In this document: positions 54,124 to 62,858 of the stretch, one piece after another
Layout: every line of letters begins with the position of its first letter
Position numbering within the stretch: the stretch's first letter is position 1
Source: Anabaena sp. 4-3
Lineage (GTDB): Bacteria; Cyanobacteriota; Cyanobacteriia; Cyanobacteriales; Nostocaceae
Length of the DNA: 64,000 nucleotides
Direction: 5' to 3'
NCBI RefSeq assembly: GCF_001597745.1
Contig: NZ_LUHJ01000050.1
Location: forward strand, 72,697-136,696
Notes under the pieces: model-generated
Seen by the model: only the letters and a program-made list of their open reading frames with translations
Database searches by the model: none
Told to the model about the DNA's origin: nothing
Made by a program: the position numbers and the translations under genes

Positions 54124-54513
54124 CTAATGTTTGCCATGCTCAGTAATTTTTCTCATAGCGAATTGGTAAAGGTAAGCAGCAGAAATTAACCACAGCCACC
54201 AGAATCTTAGCAGGAAAATATCATACGTTAATCTTGGTCTTTTTAAATCAGTATAGGTTTGTTGCAAACTGGTAAAAATCAAAATGTTATCTTGTTCAAT
54301 TGTGTAAAGAATTGCATACGGAAACTTGCGCGTCAAACATCGCCTAACGTCTTCATCGACTAAAGTCCAACGATTAGGGGACTCTCTAATTTGGTAAACT
54401 GCATTCTCAACAGCATTAATCAACGCTTGTGCTACCTCAGCACGTTGTTGTGCGTAATACTGAACAGCCTCTGCATATTCAGTCAGGGCTTCAGGGTGAA
54501 ATACATATTTCAT
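54124..54513 (-). CDS. RelE/ParE-family toxin with unusual C-terminus
   Basis: Residues 1-85 ('MKYVFHPEALTEYAEAVQYYAQQ' to 'CLTRKFPYAILYTIEQDNILI') match the RelE/ParE toxin fold, an mRNA interferase or gyrase poison. It forms a pair with the upstream antitoxin gene, overlapping it by 4 bases. The expected ending, a strand followed by 'RRPGYW'-like residues, is not found; instead about 40 residues rich in Trp, Leu and Tyr follow ('FLLRFWWLWLISAAYLY'). A frameshift or insertion near 54240-54290 may have altered the tail, so the toxin may be inactive. Confidence 0.75.
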   Translation of the reverse strand: MKYVFHPEALTEYAEAVQYYAQQRAEVAQALINAVENAVYQIRESPNRWTLVDEDVRRCLTRKFPYAILYTIEQDNILIFTSLQQTYTDLKRPRLTYDIFLLRFWWLWLISAAYLYQFAMRKITEHGKH

Positions 54514-54740
54514 TGCTCAAGCAGTCGCCTCACTTGAGCTAAAGCTTCATCTCCTGGTATGGGTTCTACACAACCACTTCTAATCTCATCTCGCCGCTTC
54601 TTGGCTTCAGTATTCCAAGCCGCTTGAATGGTGGGATCTGTATCGAATTCCAAACTTTCTACTATTTTCTCTGCCAACAACGCCCTCGACGCACTAGGCA
54701 AAGATAAAATTTCTTCTGTTAGTTGCTCAATTGACCGCAT
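54510..54740 (-). CDS. Antitoxin of a type II toxin-antitoxin pair
   Basis: The 76-residue protein 'MRSIEQLTEEILSLPSASRALLAEKIVESLE' ... 'WNTEAKKRRDEIRSG' ... 'PGDEALAQVRRLLEQ' fits the addiction-module component family that accompanies RelE/ParE toxins in cyanobacteria. It would bind and neutralise the toxin encoded downstream and probably autoregulate the operon. ATG at 54740 is used; the stop overlaps the toxin start (ATGA). Confidence 0.85.
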   Translation of the reverse strand: MRSIEQLTEEILSLPSASRALLAEKIVESLEFDTDPTIQAAWNTEAKKRRDEIRSGCVEPIPGDEALAQVRRLLEQ

Positions 54741-54925
54741 AGCTTTGCACAGAAGCCTAAATTTTGCTGACAGTTTAAGAATAATCTAACATGGCAGCAG
54801 CATCAATCTTGTATCATGACTTGTTAGCTAGAAGCGATCGCTCTCTCCAATGCAACCAGCTATGAGTATAATTTGATAGGGCTGAGGAGAAGCGATCGCT
54901 CTTCCCGACTACACAATAAATCTAA

Positions 54926-55930
54926 TTAATCACGCGCATCGTCAATTAAACAAGAAGCATATTTTTCAGTCTTGGCTTTTGGGCTATTGGTAAGCAGTCC
55001 AGCTACAAGGCTAGTTGGGGTAATATCGCCTTTCAGGTTTACCCAAAGTTCACCCAATAGTGAATTACTACATTTTACTTCTACTTTCTCCCCAGTGTCA
55101 GAGCCAAAATCAGACAGGGCTTGATCAATTTCCTTGATGGTAAGTTGTCTACCAATATTACTAGCAATTAGTCCTTGTACTGGCGATTTGTTAAAGGCAT
55201 CAAGTATGGCAATTGATTCAGCAAAATATTCCTCTGCTGAACCTGGGTAACAAGTACCATGTTTAATCCACTCATGTCGATGCAGATTTGATCGAGTTCC
55301 GGGCATCACTGTTTGTAGTCTTTCCCAAGTCTCAGGCGAAAGTTCTTTCTCTATAGCTGGTAGTTTTGACCAAGTTTTCTGTTTATCATCAGTAATATCA
55401 CGTTCACTCACATTACAGTAAACATTAGATTTGGGTTGCGGCCACAAACCGTGTAACACGAAATTTCTAGCTTCAAATCGGTCGGGATTTGCTGCTAGAA
55501 TTTGACACTCAGCTTTGTCTGGTTTGCCCTCACAGAAAGCGGGTTGCCAACTCAGGGCGAGTAAATAATCATCTCCTGTAGGAATTGCAACAATTGGACG
55601 GGTTGTATCAGTTGTGTCCCCAGTCGAACCAACAGCACTCACACAGCTAACAGGAACCCAACGCTGAGGCGGATTAACGCCAGCAATTTGTACAAGGTAG
55701 TGGGAGGCGTTATCTTTATTTTTCCCAACTATTTGATAGACTTGCCCTGGTGTCAATCTCACATTATCCGGGTTAGTTCCTTTTTTAATTGAGCTTACGG
55801 CTTCGCACGCACTTGTAGCGGTGAATTGACCTTGATAAGAAACAAAAGCTAACGCAGGGTTAGGCAATAGTATGAAAGAGAACACCAATACTATGACTAA
55901 TGCAAGTATTTTTTTGAGCGATCGCACCAT
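54926..55930 (-). CDS. Secreted RNase T2 family ribonuclease with SH3-like N-terminus
   Basis: This 334-residue protein has a Sec signal peptide ('MVRSLKKILALVIVLVFSFILLPNPALA', cut after about 28). An SH3-like segment ends 'RWVPVSCVS' at about 97. The RNase T2 catalytic domain has CAS1 'NFVLHGLWPQ' (about 155) and CAS2 'HRHEWIKHGTC' (about 215), both with the catalytic His. It degrades RNA outside the cytoplasm through 2',3'-cyclic intermediates, useful for phosphate or nucleotide scavenging. The gene is monocistronic and starts at ATG 55930, with a HIP1 site just inside it. Confidence 0.93.
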   Translation of the reverse strand: MVRSLKKILALVIVLVFSFILLPNPALAFVSYQGQFTATSACEAVSSIKKGTNPDNVRLTPGQVYQIVGKNKDNASHYLVQIAGVNPPQRWVPVSCVSAVGSTGDTTDTTRPIVAIPTGDDYLLALSWQPAFCEGKPDKAECQILAANPDRFEARNFVLHGLWPQPKSNVYCNVSERDITDDKQKTWSKLPAIEKELSPETWERLQTVMPGTRSNLHRHEWIKHGTCYPGSAEEYFAESIAILDAFNKSPVQGLIASNIGRQLTIKEIDQALSDFGSDTGEKVEVKCSNSLLGELWVNLKGDITPTSLVAGLLTNSPKAKTEKYASCLIDDARD

Positions 55931-56345
55931 ACATACTCCTGAATATTCTACTTTTACCCATCTTGACCAGTCCAGCTTTTCCTAATTTCGTCCAGTAGTA
56001 TATCTGGACAGTTTGTAGCTCAAATTGCCTCGATTATAAATCAAGCAGACAGACGTTTATCAGCATAAATATTTAAATTAAAATAAAATTATTACCTGAT
56101 TAATGTCCCTAAATTTACTTAACATATATTCACCAAAATATTTTAACCTTTCTTTAACATAACTGCTTGATTACTAACTCAAAACCAAGCGTTTATCTCC
56201 CCCCATTAGCCACGCACCTCTGCAAAAGTTTTCTTTCTATCTAATTATTTAATAGTCGTAGCGTAACGCACTAAAAACTAGAGAAACAGTAAGTTAGGCT
56301 TACTGTCATGTACTCCCACAAAACTGAAATCTATTAGGTAAGCTT
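55931..56345. other. AT-rich divergent spacer, no gene seen
   Basis: 415 bp between the RNase T2 gene and the 140-residue protein gene. It is AT-rich and must contain two divergent promoters; I could not define motifs or a small gene. Confidence 0.5.
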
Positions 56346-56768
56346 GTGTCTGATTTAGAACTACACAAATATCTCCCCAAACTTCCTGAAGAAGCACTGC
56401 AAGAATTTACAGAATGGTGTGTTTTAGAACAGGCAAAGTTAGCAGGTATAGAATTTACTCCAGATACAACCAAGTTACAAAACCTCATACCAAATGAGTA
56501 TATTTGGCAAATTATTGATCAATTCATGAAAGATAGACCAGACCAAATTAAAGCAGGATTAGTATCAGCAATGGCTGGTAAAGAAGCTGATAGTCATGGT
56601 TTAGTAGGTTCTGCAATTATGGTTGATTTTTTAGCCCTCTATGTCAAATATTTAATCCCCAGCATCGGCAACACTCCAGAAGAAGCTAAAGCCTTAATTA
56701 GTGAAGCTGCTATTCAACAGTATGAAAAGCTTTCTGAACTGGCAGATAAATATAATGTAAAGTTTTAA
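56346..56768 (+). CDS. Conserved hypothetical protein upstream of hupW
   Basis: This 140-residue, mainly helical soluble protein ('MSDLELHKYLPKLPEEALQEFTEWCVLEQ', 'IWQIIDQFMKDRPDQIKAGLVSAMAGKEADSH') has no motif I recognise. It starts with GTG at 56346. A gene of unknown function upstream of hupW is also present in Nostoc PCC 7120 as I recall, so an association with HupL maturation is possible but unproved. Here a terminator-like hairpin and a broken gene separate it from hupW. Confidence 0.75.
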   Translation: MSDLELHKYLPKLPEEALQEFTEWCVLEQAKLAGIEFTPDTTKLQNLIPNEYIWQIIDQFMKDRPDQIKAGLVSAMAGKEADSHGLVGSAIMVDFLALYVKYLIPSIGNTPEEAKALISEAAIQQYEKLSELADKYNVKF

Positions 56769-56812
56769 GAGCATTACAAACCTAAGCCCCCTTCCCTACC
56801 TCTCCCTAACCC

Positions 56813-56858
56813 TCTCTTTGTAGGAGAGGGAAAAGGAAAAACTTTTTTTAGCTGGCAT
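56813..56858 (+). terminator. Possible terminator after the 140-residue protein gene
   Basis: CCCTCTCTTT and the facing AGGAGAGGG (about 56812-56830) form a hairpin, with a run of T residues at 56851-56857. The same hairpin family ends the gene at 21044. Confidence 0.5.
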
Positions 56859-56965
56859 GGGGGTTTAAAAGCCTCTCAAAACTTGTATACCAGAGTATGA
56901 CTAAAACTGGTATAATTTCATTATTTCTATTTTAATTAAGCTAGCATCTTTATCAATAAATAATT

Positions 56966-57532
56966 ATGGTCAGTATTTACAGTATCCCGATTAATTCTAC
57001 ACTAGGAATTGCACGTCATTATTACCTCAGTCAAGATGGCAATTTTAATAATTCTGTAGGTTGGGGGACTGCTGGAGTTGAATGACATGGAAACGTTGAA
57101 CTAACGGAAGAAGAACTAAAGCGTCTTCATGAATATGCTGATATATTTGGTGCATACAATATTCACTCTAACAACTGTGAAATGTTTGCTTGGTATGTCA
57201 AGACTGGAAAACAATATTCCGGTCAAACAGAGGAAATTCGAGTGACAAAATTTGGTGCTGCTTTCGTCTCTCTTGTTCAGCCTGTTCATACTGTTCGCAG
57301 TATAAAATATCTGGAAATTGAAAAGGCTATTGTTGCTAATCTCCAAGCTAACTTAGACGAGGTGAACCGAACTAAACTTATGAATGATCAGGCTGCACGA
57401 GATGATTTTTGGCAGCGTCGAGATGCAGGTTTGATTCAAGCCAACTTAGATGATGTGAAGCAAAATAAACTTATGAATGATCAGGCTGCACGAGATGATT
57501 TTTGGCAGCGTCGAGATGCAGGTTTATCATAA
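56966..57532 (+). pseudogene. LRAT-like domain gene interrupted by an in-frame TGA, with duplicated tail
   Basis: From ATG 56966 the frame reads 'MVSIYSIPINSTLGIARHYY' and meets TGA at codon 40 (57083-57085), flanked by 'GTAGVE' and 'HGNVEL'. It then continues open to 57532. The downstream part has 'HSNNCEMFAWYVKTG', the NC-E-xFA signature of LRAT/NlpC-P60-like acyltransferases or thiol enzymes. A TGG-to-TGA change would restore Trp. The C-terminus contains a 32-residue unit repeated twice ('QANLDEVNRTKLMNDQ', then 'QANLDDVKQNKLMNDQ'). The frame could restart at ATG 57182, giving 116 residues without the N-terminal half. It ends 13 bases before hupW. Confidence 0.7.
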
Positions 57533-57545
57533 ATAATTAGTAAAA

Positions 57546-58010
<465 letters not shown>

Positions 58011-58086
58011 AGATTAGGGAGTAGGGACTGGGAAAAATATTTTCTCCCTTGTCTCCCTTGCCTTTCTTGTCTCCCTCATCGTATGA

Positions 58087-58461
58087 TTAGGCCCTATCCT
58101 GATACACAGAGAGTTCATCTACTCTCATCTCAAAAGGTACGCCTTCACTTTCTGGGGGACAAACCCGAATCTTGGCACTGCTAACTATTTGCTGGAGTAG
58201 TTTACCCATTGGTACGAGTTTTTGCAAAATCCGCCAGTTGGTAAATTGATCAGGACATTCAATCACCAATGTCATGGCATTGGCTTGAGTTGTCACATAC
58301 CACCGACAATTAGATAAGAGGTTTTGTAAGGTGCGATCGCACGCTTCGTAAAAGCATCTACTAATAGAATACTCTAGTTGCTGTCTCAACACAATATCAG
58401 CCGATGATGGCTGCATAGGATGAAAGTCATCACCGTTAAAAGAAAAACTGCGTCTTTTCAT
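58087..58461 (-). CDS. Hypothetical protein of the SagB/ankyrin operon
   Basis: From ATG 58461 this is 124 residues: 'MKRRSFSFNGDDFHPMQPSSAD', a middle with 'CRWYVTTQANAMTLVIECPDQ', and 'FEMRVDELSVYQD' at the end. No family is recognised. It follows the SagB-type gene by 19 bases on the same strand, so it is probably co-transcribed. The open frame continues to a TTG at 58491, which would overlap that gene. Confidence 0.65.
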   Translation of the reverse strand: MKRRSFSFNGDDFHPMQPSSADIVLRQQLEYSISRCFYEACDRTLQNLLSNCRWYVTTQANAMTLVIECPDQFTNWRILQKLVPMGKLLQQIVSSAKIRVCPPESEGVPFEMRVDELSVYQDRA

Positions 58462-58480
58462 TCTTGTTGACAATCCTAAC

Positions 58481-59767
58481 TTAAATTCCAATTACCATTG
58501 CATACAGCACATCTTTATTTGTTTCTAAGAATTCCTGGGTTTCATCATCATAAAAAGCACCAATGCCACTACATTGAATACCTATATAATTACTACCCAG
58601 ATAAATCCTGTGTCCTAAAAAACCAGCTATTTGCATAGCAGTTTGATAACTGGTATATTCAGACACGAAAAATAATATCGCAGCACAATCTCTAGCGAGT
58701 GCTTGATTTACACACAAGTAACCAGTTTTGTCACTGAAATTACCTGCTTTCACCAAATTCACGCCTTGATATAACCCTGATGTCATCCCCTCAACACGAT
58801 GCACCACCGAGTAAATTTCTACTGGCTCAAAAGTTTCTGTTGGTATTGGCTGCTTTAGTAGTTGCAAGATATATAAATATTGTTCTTGCAAAATCGACTC
58901 TTTCCGGAAACGTCTAACTGAACGTCTATCCCAGACAGTTTGGTAGAATTTATCCGGCTCAAAATTAAACTGAGGTTGCTGAAGTTGTTGTTTGCGGCTG
59001 GTTTGACAAGCGGTTGTTTGATAGCTATCTTCAATAAATTGATTAGCTACAAAATAATCTGTACCACAAACAAAAGGAAGCTTCAGCCTGAGTCTTCTAA
59101 CTTGCTTTTCCTGTATTTCACCAGATACTGCACAAGCACTAATAAACTCCTTATTCTCAAACCCCAAATCTGTATTGAGAGCGAGTTTATCAAAATCAAA
59201 AATTAGCTGGATATCAAGTTGGTTAAGATAAGCTGAAGCAGCAACAGCACCTAAATGGTGTCCGCTATCTAACAAGCAATATCTCAAACTCCTGTCTTTA
59301 TATTTCCAGCTAGACCTATAATAAACAGAACTAATTAAAAAAATGAATCCCTTGATACTTCTGCCCGGTATAATATAACTCTCTAACCCATCATCAATTA
59401 ATTCATAGATGAGTGTTAGACAATTATTCTCAACTTCTAAATGATAGATACCGTCTACTATTTCCGCCATTCCGCGAATCTGTACGTACACCTCCGTAGG
59501 ATACAACGCCCCTGCTGACGGATTTACCCGCAGTTTGTAGGGAACATTTTTATATACCTTTGAGAAGGTAACTGCACTGGTTAACCAGATAAAAGAGTGA
59601 ATTTTATTATTGAGATTTAATTTCACTCTTCTATAAAACTGGGGATAAACTTTAAATGCAGAGGGTTGAGTAGCAGCATCAACATAATTTGGATCAAGTT
59701 GCACCGATAAGTAAGAATGCTTGGTAGCCTCATGGTAAGCTTTACCAGAAATATTACTTGGCGGCAT
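58481..59767 (-). CDS. SagB-type nitroreductase-fold oxidoreductase with two tandem domains
   Basis: This 428-residue protein belongs to the SagB/ThcOx branch of FMN nitroreductase-fold enzymes. Half 1 shows 'RVNPSAGALYPTEVYVQI' (about 80-97) and 'LRYCLLDSGHHLGAVAASA' (about 160). Half 2 shows 'WDRRSVRRFRKESI' (about 277) and 'GIGAFYDDETQEFLE' (about 402). Relatives dehydrogenate azolines in peptide natural products, but many stand-alone cyanobacterial members are unassigned, and no precursor peptide or cyclodehydratase is nearby. It overlaps the ankyrin gene by 14 bases, so the two are translated together. Confidence 0.85.
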   Translation of the reverse strand: MPPSNISGKAYHEATKHSYLSVQLDPNYVDAATQPSAFKVYPQFYRRVKLNLNNKIHSFIWLTSAVTFSKVYKNVPYKLRVNPSAGALYPTEVYVQIRGMAEIVDGIYHLEVENNCLTLIYELIDDGLESYIIPGRSIKGFIFLISSVYYRSSWKYKDRSLRYCLLDSGHHLGAVAASAYLNQLDIQLIFDFDKLALNTDLGFENKEFISACAVSGEIQEKQVRRLRLKLPFVCGTDYFVANQFIEDSYQTTACQTSRKQQLQQPQFNFEPDKFYQTVWDRRSVRRFRKESILQEQYLYILQLLKQPIPTETFEPVEIYSVVHRVEGMTSGLYQGVNLVKAGNFSDKTGYLCVNQALARDCAAILFFVSEYTSYQTAMQIAGFLGHRIYLGSNYIGIQCSGIGAFYDDETQEFLETNKDVLYAMVIGI

Positions 59768-60233
59768 TTTTCAAAATCCTTAAAACCTCAACAGTGCTGG
59801 CAAAATCTATAGCTTGATAATCATCCAAATTTTTTAAATCTAAGTTAGGATAGTATTGTAAAAGTAATTTCACAACTTCCGCTTTACCTGCTGATGCAGC
59901 ATACATTAAAACCGTTGCACCATTGTCATTTTGATTATCAATATTAATCTTGTTCCCTAGAAGCAAATTAATTAAATCGTAGTGATTGCCAAAACAAGCA
60001 AACCATAAAGCATTATTACCATCATTGTTTCTAGCATTAATTTCAGCACCCGTATCAATTAATTCTTTAACAACTGCAAAGACTCCCTCCTTAGTAGCTT
60101 TCATCAAAGCTGTATCGCCGTTTTCCCCACGCTGATGTAAATCCTCAATGTTGTAGCCTTTGAGTTTCAACCATTGCTGAGTTTCTGCACTCAAATTTGA
60201 GGGAATTTTTTGATTCATAATTAGTTGTAGCAT
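59754..60233 (-). CDS. Ankyrin-repeat protein
   Basis: This 159-residue protein has three to four ankyrin repeats: 'NGDTALMKATKEGVFAVVKELIDTGAEINARN', 'NALWFACFGNHYDLINLLLGNKINIDNQN' and 'ATVLMYAASAGKAEVVKLLLQYYPNLDLKN', after a 35-residue helical lead. It is a protein-binding module with no catalytic site. It is the first gene of a leftward operon with the SagB-type enzyme and the 124-residue protein, and probably acts as partner or inhibitor of that enzyme. A second Met at 60218 is an alternative start. Confidence 0.88.
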   Translation of the reverse strand: MLQLIMNQKIPSNLSAETQQWLKLKGYNIEDLHQRGENGDTALMKATKEGVFAVVKELIDTGAEINARNNDGNNALWFACFGNHYDLINLLLGNKINIDNQNDNGATVLMYAASAGKAEVVKLLLQYYPNLDLKNLDDYQAIDFASTVEVLRILKNAAK

Positions 60234-60283
60234 TTACACACAATTCGCCAAATAAAACTAGGACTTACGCAATTGCCACATTA

Positions 60284-60347
60284 GTAGGTGCGTCAAAAAA
60301 GATAATTCAGTAATTATCAATATATGTTTGACACTGATGCACCCTAC
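60284..60347. repeat. Inverted-repeat element
   Basis: GTAGGTGCGTCA (60284-60295) and TGATGCACCCTAC (60335-60347) form imperfect terminal inverted repeats related to those at 7308 and 25195, with a different, AT-rich interior. Confidence 0.6.
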
Positions 60348-60496
60348 AAGAAAAAGGTAATGGTGGGCATTGCCCACCATTTCTAAACACAATGCTATGG
60401 AATGCTGATGATTAGAGTTGTCAAGTCATACTCTAAACAACCTCGTGATTACAAAGAAGTAGAAATACTGAGTATTCTGCTTCCTGTAATCTTGCG

Positions 60497-61090
60497 CTAA
60501 ACAGTAGCGAATTCTGGTGTTTCAGCAAATAGTTCTCTAGCAGATTTCTCAGTTTTAGGTAAGCCATAGAAATAGGCTTCTTTTTCAAGTTCGTCTACAA
60601 AATCCCAAGCTTCCATCGTCCGTTTAGAGTCTGGCCCATAGTTGGCAGAAATTGCACGAGCATCTGAGATAGCTTTGTGCAGTTCTTTCCGCAAGAAAAT
60701 GAGTTTGGGTTGAGCAATAAGTTCACCCTTGCTAACAATATCAGTGACAGAAATTACCCCAAATAATTCACCTCTAATTACAGGCGCACACCATATATTG
60801 TAAGTAGAAAATAAACGCGCTACATATTCTACATCGAGGTCAGGATCAACAACGATGCAGGGTTTCGTCATAATATCATAGACATGAATTCTTTCAGGAT
60901 CTTTACCATAAGCTACAACCTGACTTGCAATATCAGCCACAGTGACGATACCGTAAGCATCCGCACTATGACGAGGTTCTACAATTAACGCACGCAGTCC
61001 TTTGAGCCTTAATAGTCTGACTGCATCTGCTACAGTTGCGGAGCCGCGAATAGTAGCTACATCTTGAGTCATGATTTGTTTGGCTCTCAT
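60497..61090 (-). CDS. CBS-domain pair fused to a CP12-like tail
   Basis: In this 197-residue protein, residues 1-130 are two CBS domains ('MRAKQIMTQDVATIRGSATV', 'VYDIMTKPCIVVDPDLDVEYV') that usually bind adenine nucleotides. Residues about 137-197 align with CP12, the disordered regulator that links GAPDH and phosphoribulokinase: 'LHKAISDARAISANYGPDSK' and the core 'EAWDFVDELEKEA'. All four CP12 cysteines are missing (Ser or Thr at the N-terminal pair; the C-terminal pair region reads 'LFAETPEFATV'), so redox locking is not possible. Such CBS-CP12 fusions are known in cyanobacteria. AAGGAG eight bases before ATG 61090 fixes the start. Confidence 0.88.
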   Translation of the reverse strand: MRAKQIMTQDVATIRGSATVADAVRLLRLKGLRALIVEPRHSADAYGIVTVADIASQVVAYGKDPERIHVYDIMTKPCIVVDPDLDVEYVARLFSTYNIWCAPVIRGELFGVISVTDIVSKGELIAQPKLIFLRKELHKAISDARAISANYGPDSKRTMEAWDFVDELEKEAYFYGLPKTEKSARELFAETPEFATV

Positions 61091-62249
61091 AATTACTGCT
61101 CCTTATGTTTGCAAGGAAGGGAATTATTTCTAAACTGTTGCAATATTCCCAAACTGCATCTGTGTAGACTGCACGCTTAACTCTAATTCAAATTAAATTG
61201 TGAGTTATTGTACTTGCTACTGTCTGAATAACTTTTAAAGTAATTAGACAGACAATTTATACAGTTTAGTCACTATTTCAGACCTTAATCATTCTGGTTG
61301 CTTTTCCGTCAAGACTTACGCAGTTTCTATATTATTGAAGCTATCTTACTGACTAACAAATTTTGGAACTTGACCAGTATTAAGGTAGGAATGGCTGAGA
61401 TAACCCTTGAATTGCTTTGTGCTGAGGTTTCAGTTCACTAGCAACAATTTAGCTTACTTATATATTATCACTCCCATAAGGTTAGATGATTAACCTTTAT
61501 AACGATTGTCGTATACATTGGTTAAAACCGCTTAAAAATTACGAAAAAAGCGACTAATTTTACATTTTTCCTGTATCATGCACCCTATTTAGTTTTTCAA
61601 TAAAATTAGGTGATGGTGTAGATAGGATTAGGGTAAATATATTGCCATAAAATCATCATATATATGTATCACATACAAACAATTTATCAAAGTTGATAAC
61701 CCCAGTTGATTTAATCAATTGGGGTTATTCGGATTGATGAAGCAAAAATCAAATTAACTAAGCGATAGAGCTAATGAAGGCAATCAGAGCTATAGCGTTA
61801 CTTTATCTCAGCTATAAAATTACTGAGTCTAGTTTTGACTCCGCATCTTAGCTGCGTGCGGTCTTTAAACGGAGGCGAGTCTTAATAAAACTTTATTGAA
61901 GGCGTTTAAAAACCAGTTGACACACATCTATCTCAGGATATAAGTTTTACATAGCCTAGAAAGATTGATAATTAGCAGATTATCAATCACAGGAAAACTA
62001 GATTGTACTCAGTATTATCACTGAGAATTGATGGGCATAACTTCTTAAGTTAAAGAACATCTATCCATTTGGATGGGTGGGATTCGCTGGCGCATATTTA
62101 CGTTTGCTGTGTCGCTAACTCGAAAAAATCACAAATTCCAATCTGAAGTAGTCACAACGATTTGTTACTTCGGTTAAGGTACATCCAAATCAATAACCTT
62201 CCATTACCACATTGCATTAATTATTTGGAGCTAAACAAGGAGTATGACC
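61091..62249. other. 1.16-kb non-coding region with structured elements
   Basis: No ORF here looks real. Three things stand out. A strong hairpin with T-rich tail lies at 61698-61726, not behind any annotated gene. A GACTC/GAGTC arm pair (61837-61841, 61877-61881) encloses CCGCA/TGCGG (61841-61845, 61857-61861). 'gattgataattagcagattatcaatc' is a palindrome at about 61964-61989. Together they would suit one or more small RNAs or long leader RNAs, or a decayed element. Confidence 0.5.
61698..61726. terminator. Isolated terminator-like hairpin
   Basis: AACCCCAGTTGA pairs with TCAATTGGGGTT with one G-T pair across a short AT loop. It lies about 600 bp from the nearest gene start and could end an unannotated small RNA from either strand. 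Confidence 0.55.
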
Positions 62250-62720
62250 ATGAATTCATTGAAAAAGTTTATGGGCTGGGCAAAGATTTTGACATTTGCA
62301 TTTGCTCTTTCATGTCTGATGTTCTGTTTCCCTACCGGGGCAATGGCAGATAGTTGCTCTCCTGGAGCATACCCCATTGGTGGAAGTCCGTTTAAAACTA
62401 TTAAGATTCAGGGTGGGTCTTTTGAAGTTGCTACTCCTGTAGCATGCTTGACCGAACGAAGAGTGATTCGTGCTGTGACAGTTTCCTTGAAACCTGAGAC
62501 GGCAACTGGAAGCATTGACACCATTGTAATTACGGGTCCTGGAGGAAAGCGTGAGTTTGGTTGCGTAGATCAAAAAGTGAAGAACGGCACTAACCTAATT
62601 AAAGCTTGTGGTGGTACAGCTGTTTTAGAACCTGGAGATACGATATATTCGGCCAAAGGAAGCGGTTTTGGCTCAGAGCCAGTCAATTTACAAGTTAACT
62701 TCAGCGACAATTTCCAATAA
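62250..62720 (+). CDS. Small secreted protein, unknown function
   Basis: From ATG 62250 the product is 156 residues. AAGGAG seven bases upstream favours this over ATG 62244. A signal peptide ('MNSLKKFMGWAKILTFAFALSCLMFCFPTGAMA', cleavage about residue 34 after AMA) is followed by a 120-residue, beta-rich, cysteine-containing mature domain ('SCSPGAYPIGGSPFKTIKIQ', 'VACLTERRVIRAV', 'FGCVDQKVKNG', 'IKACGGTAVLEPGD') with four Cys after the signal, likely two disulfides. No family is recognised. It is exported to the periplasm or beyond. Confidence 0.8.
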   Translation: MNSLKKFMGWAKILTFAFALSCLMFCFPTGAMADSCSPGAYPIGGSPFKTIKIQGGSFEVATPVACLTERRVIRAVTVSLKPETATGSIDTIVITGPGGKREFGCVDQKVKNGTNLIKACGGTAVLEPGDTIYSAKGSGFGSEPVNLQVNFSDNFQ

Positions 62721-62858
62721 TCACAAATCTTGGCTTAGTTTAAGAGTTGATATAGCTATTATTCCAAACACAAGATAGCTCGATCTCATGCAAATATATG
62801 CAATTTTAGCTATTTGTGTTTGGAATTTATTGACTTTTTTTGCCAAGTAATTATCTTG

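Noticed and set aside
57182..57532. Independent 116-residue gene starting at ATG 57182
   Set aside because: No ribosome-binding site is evident, and the same frame upstream of the TGA reads as a natural N-terminus with its own ATG; kept as an interrupted gene instead.
62162..62353. 63-codon ORF before the secreted protein
   Set aside because: Overlaps the better supported signal-peptide ORF with ribosome-binding site in another frame.
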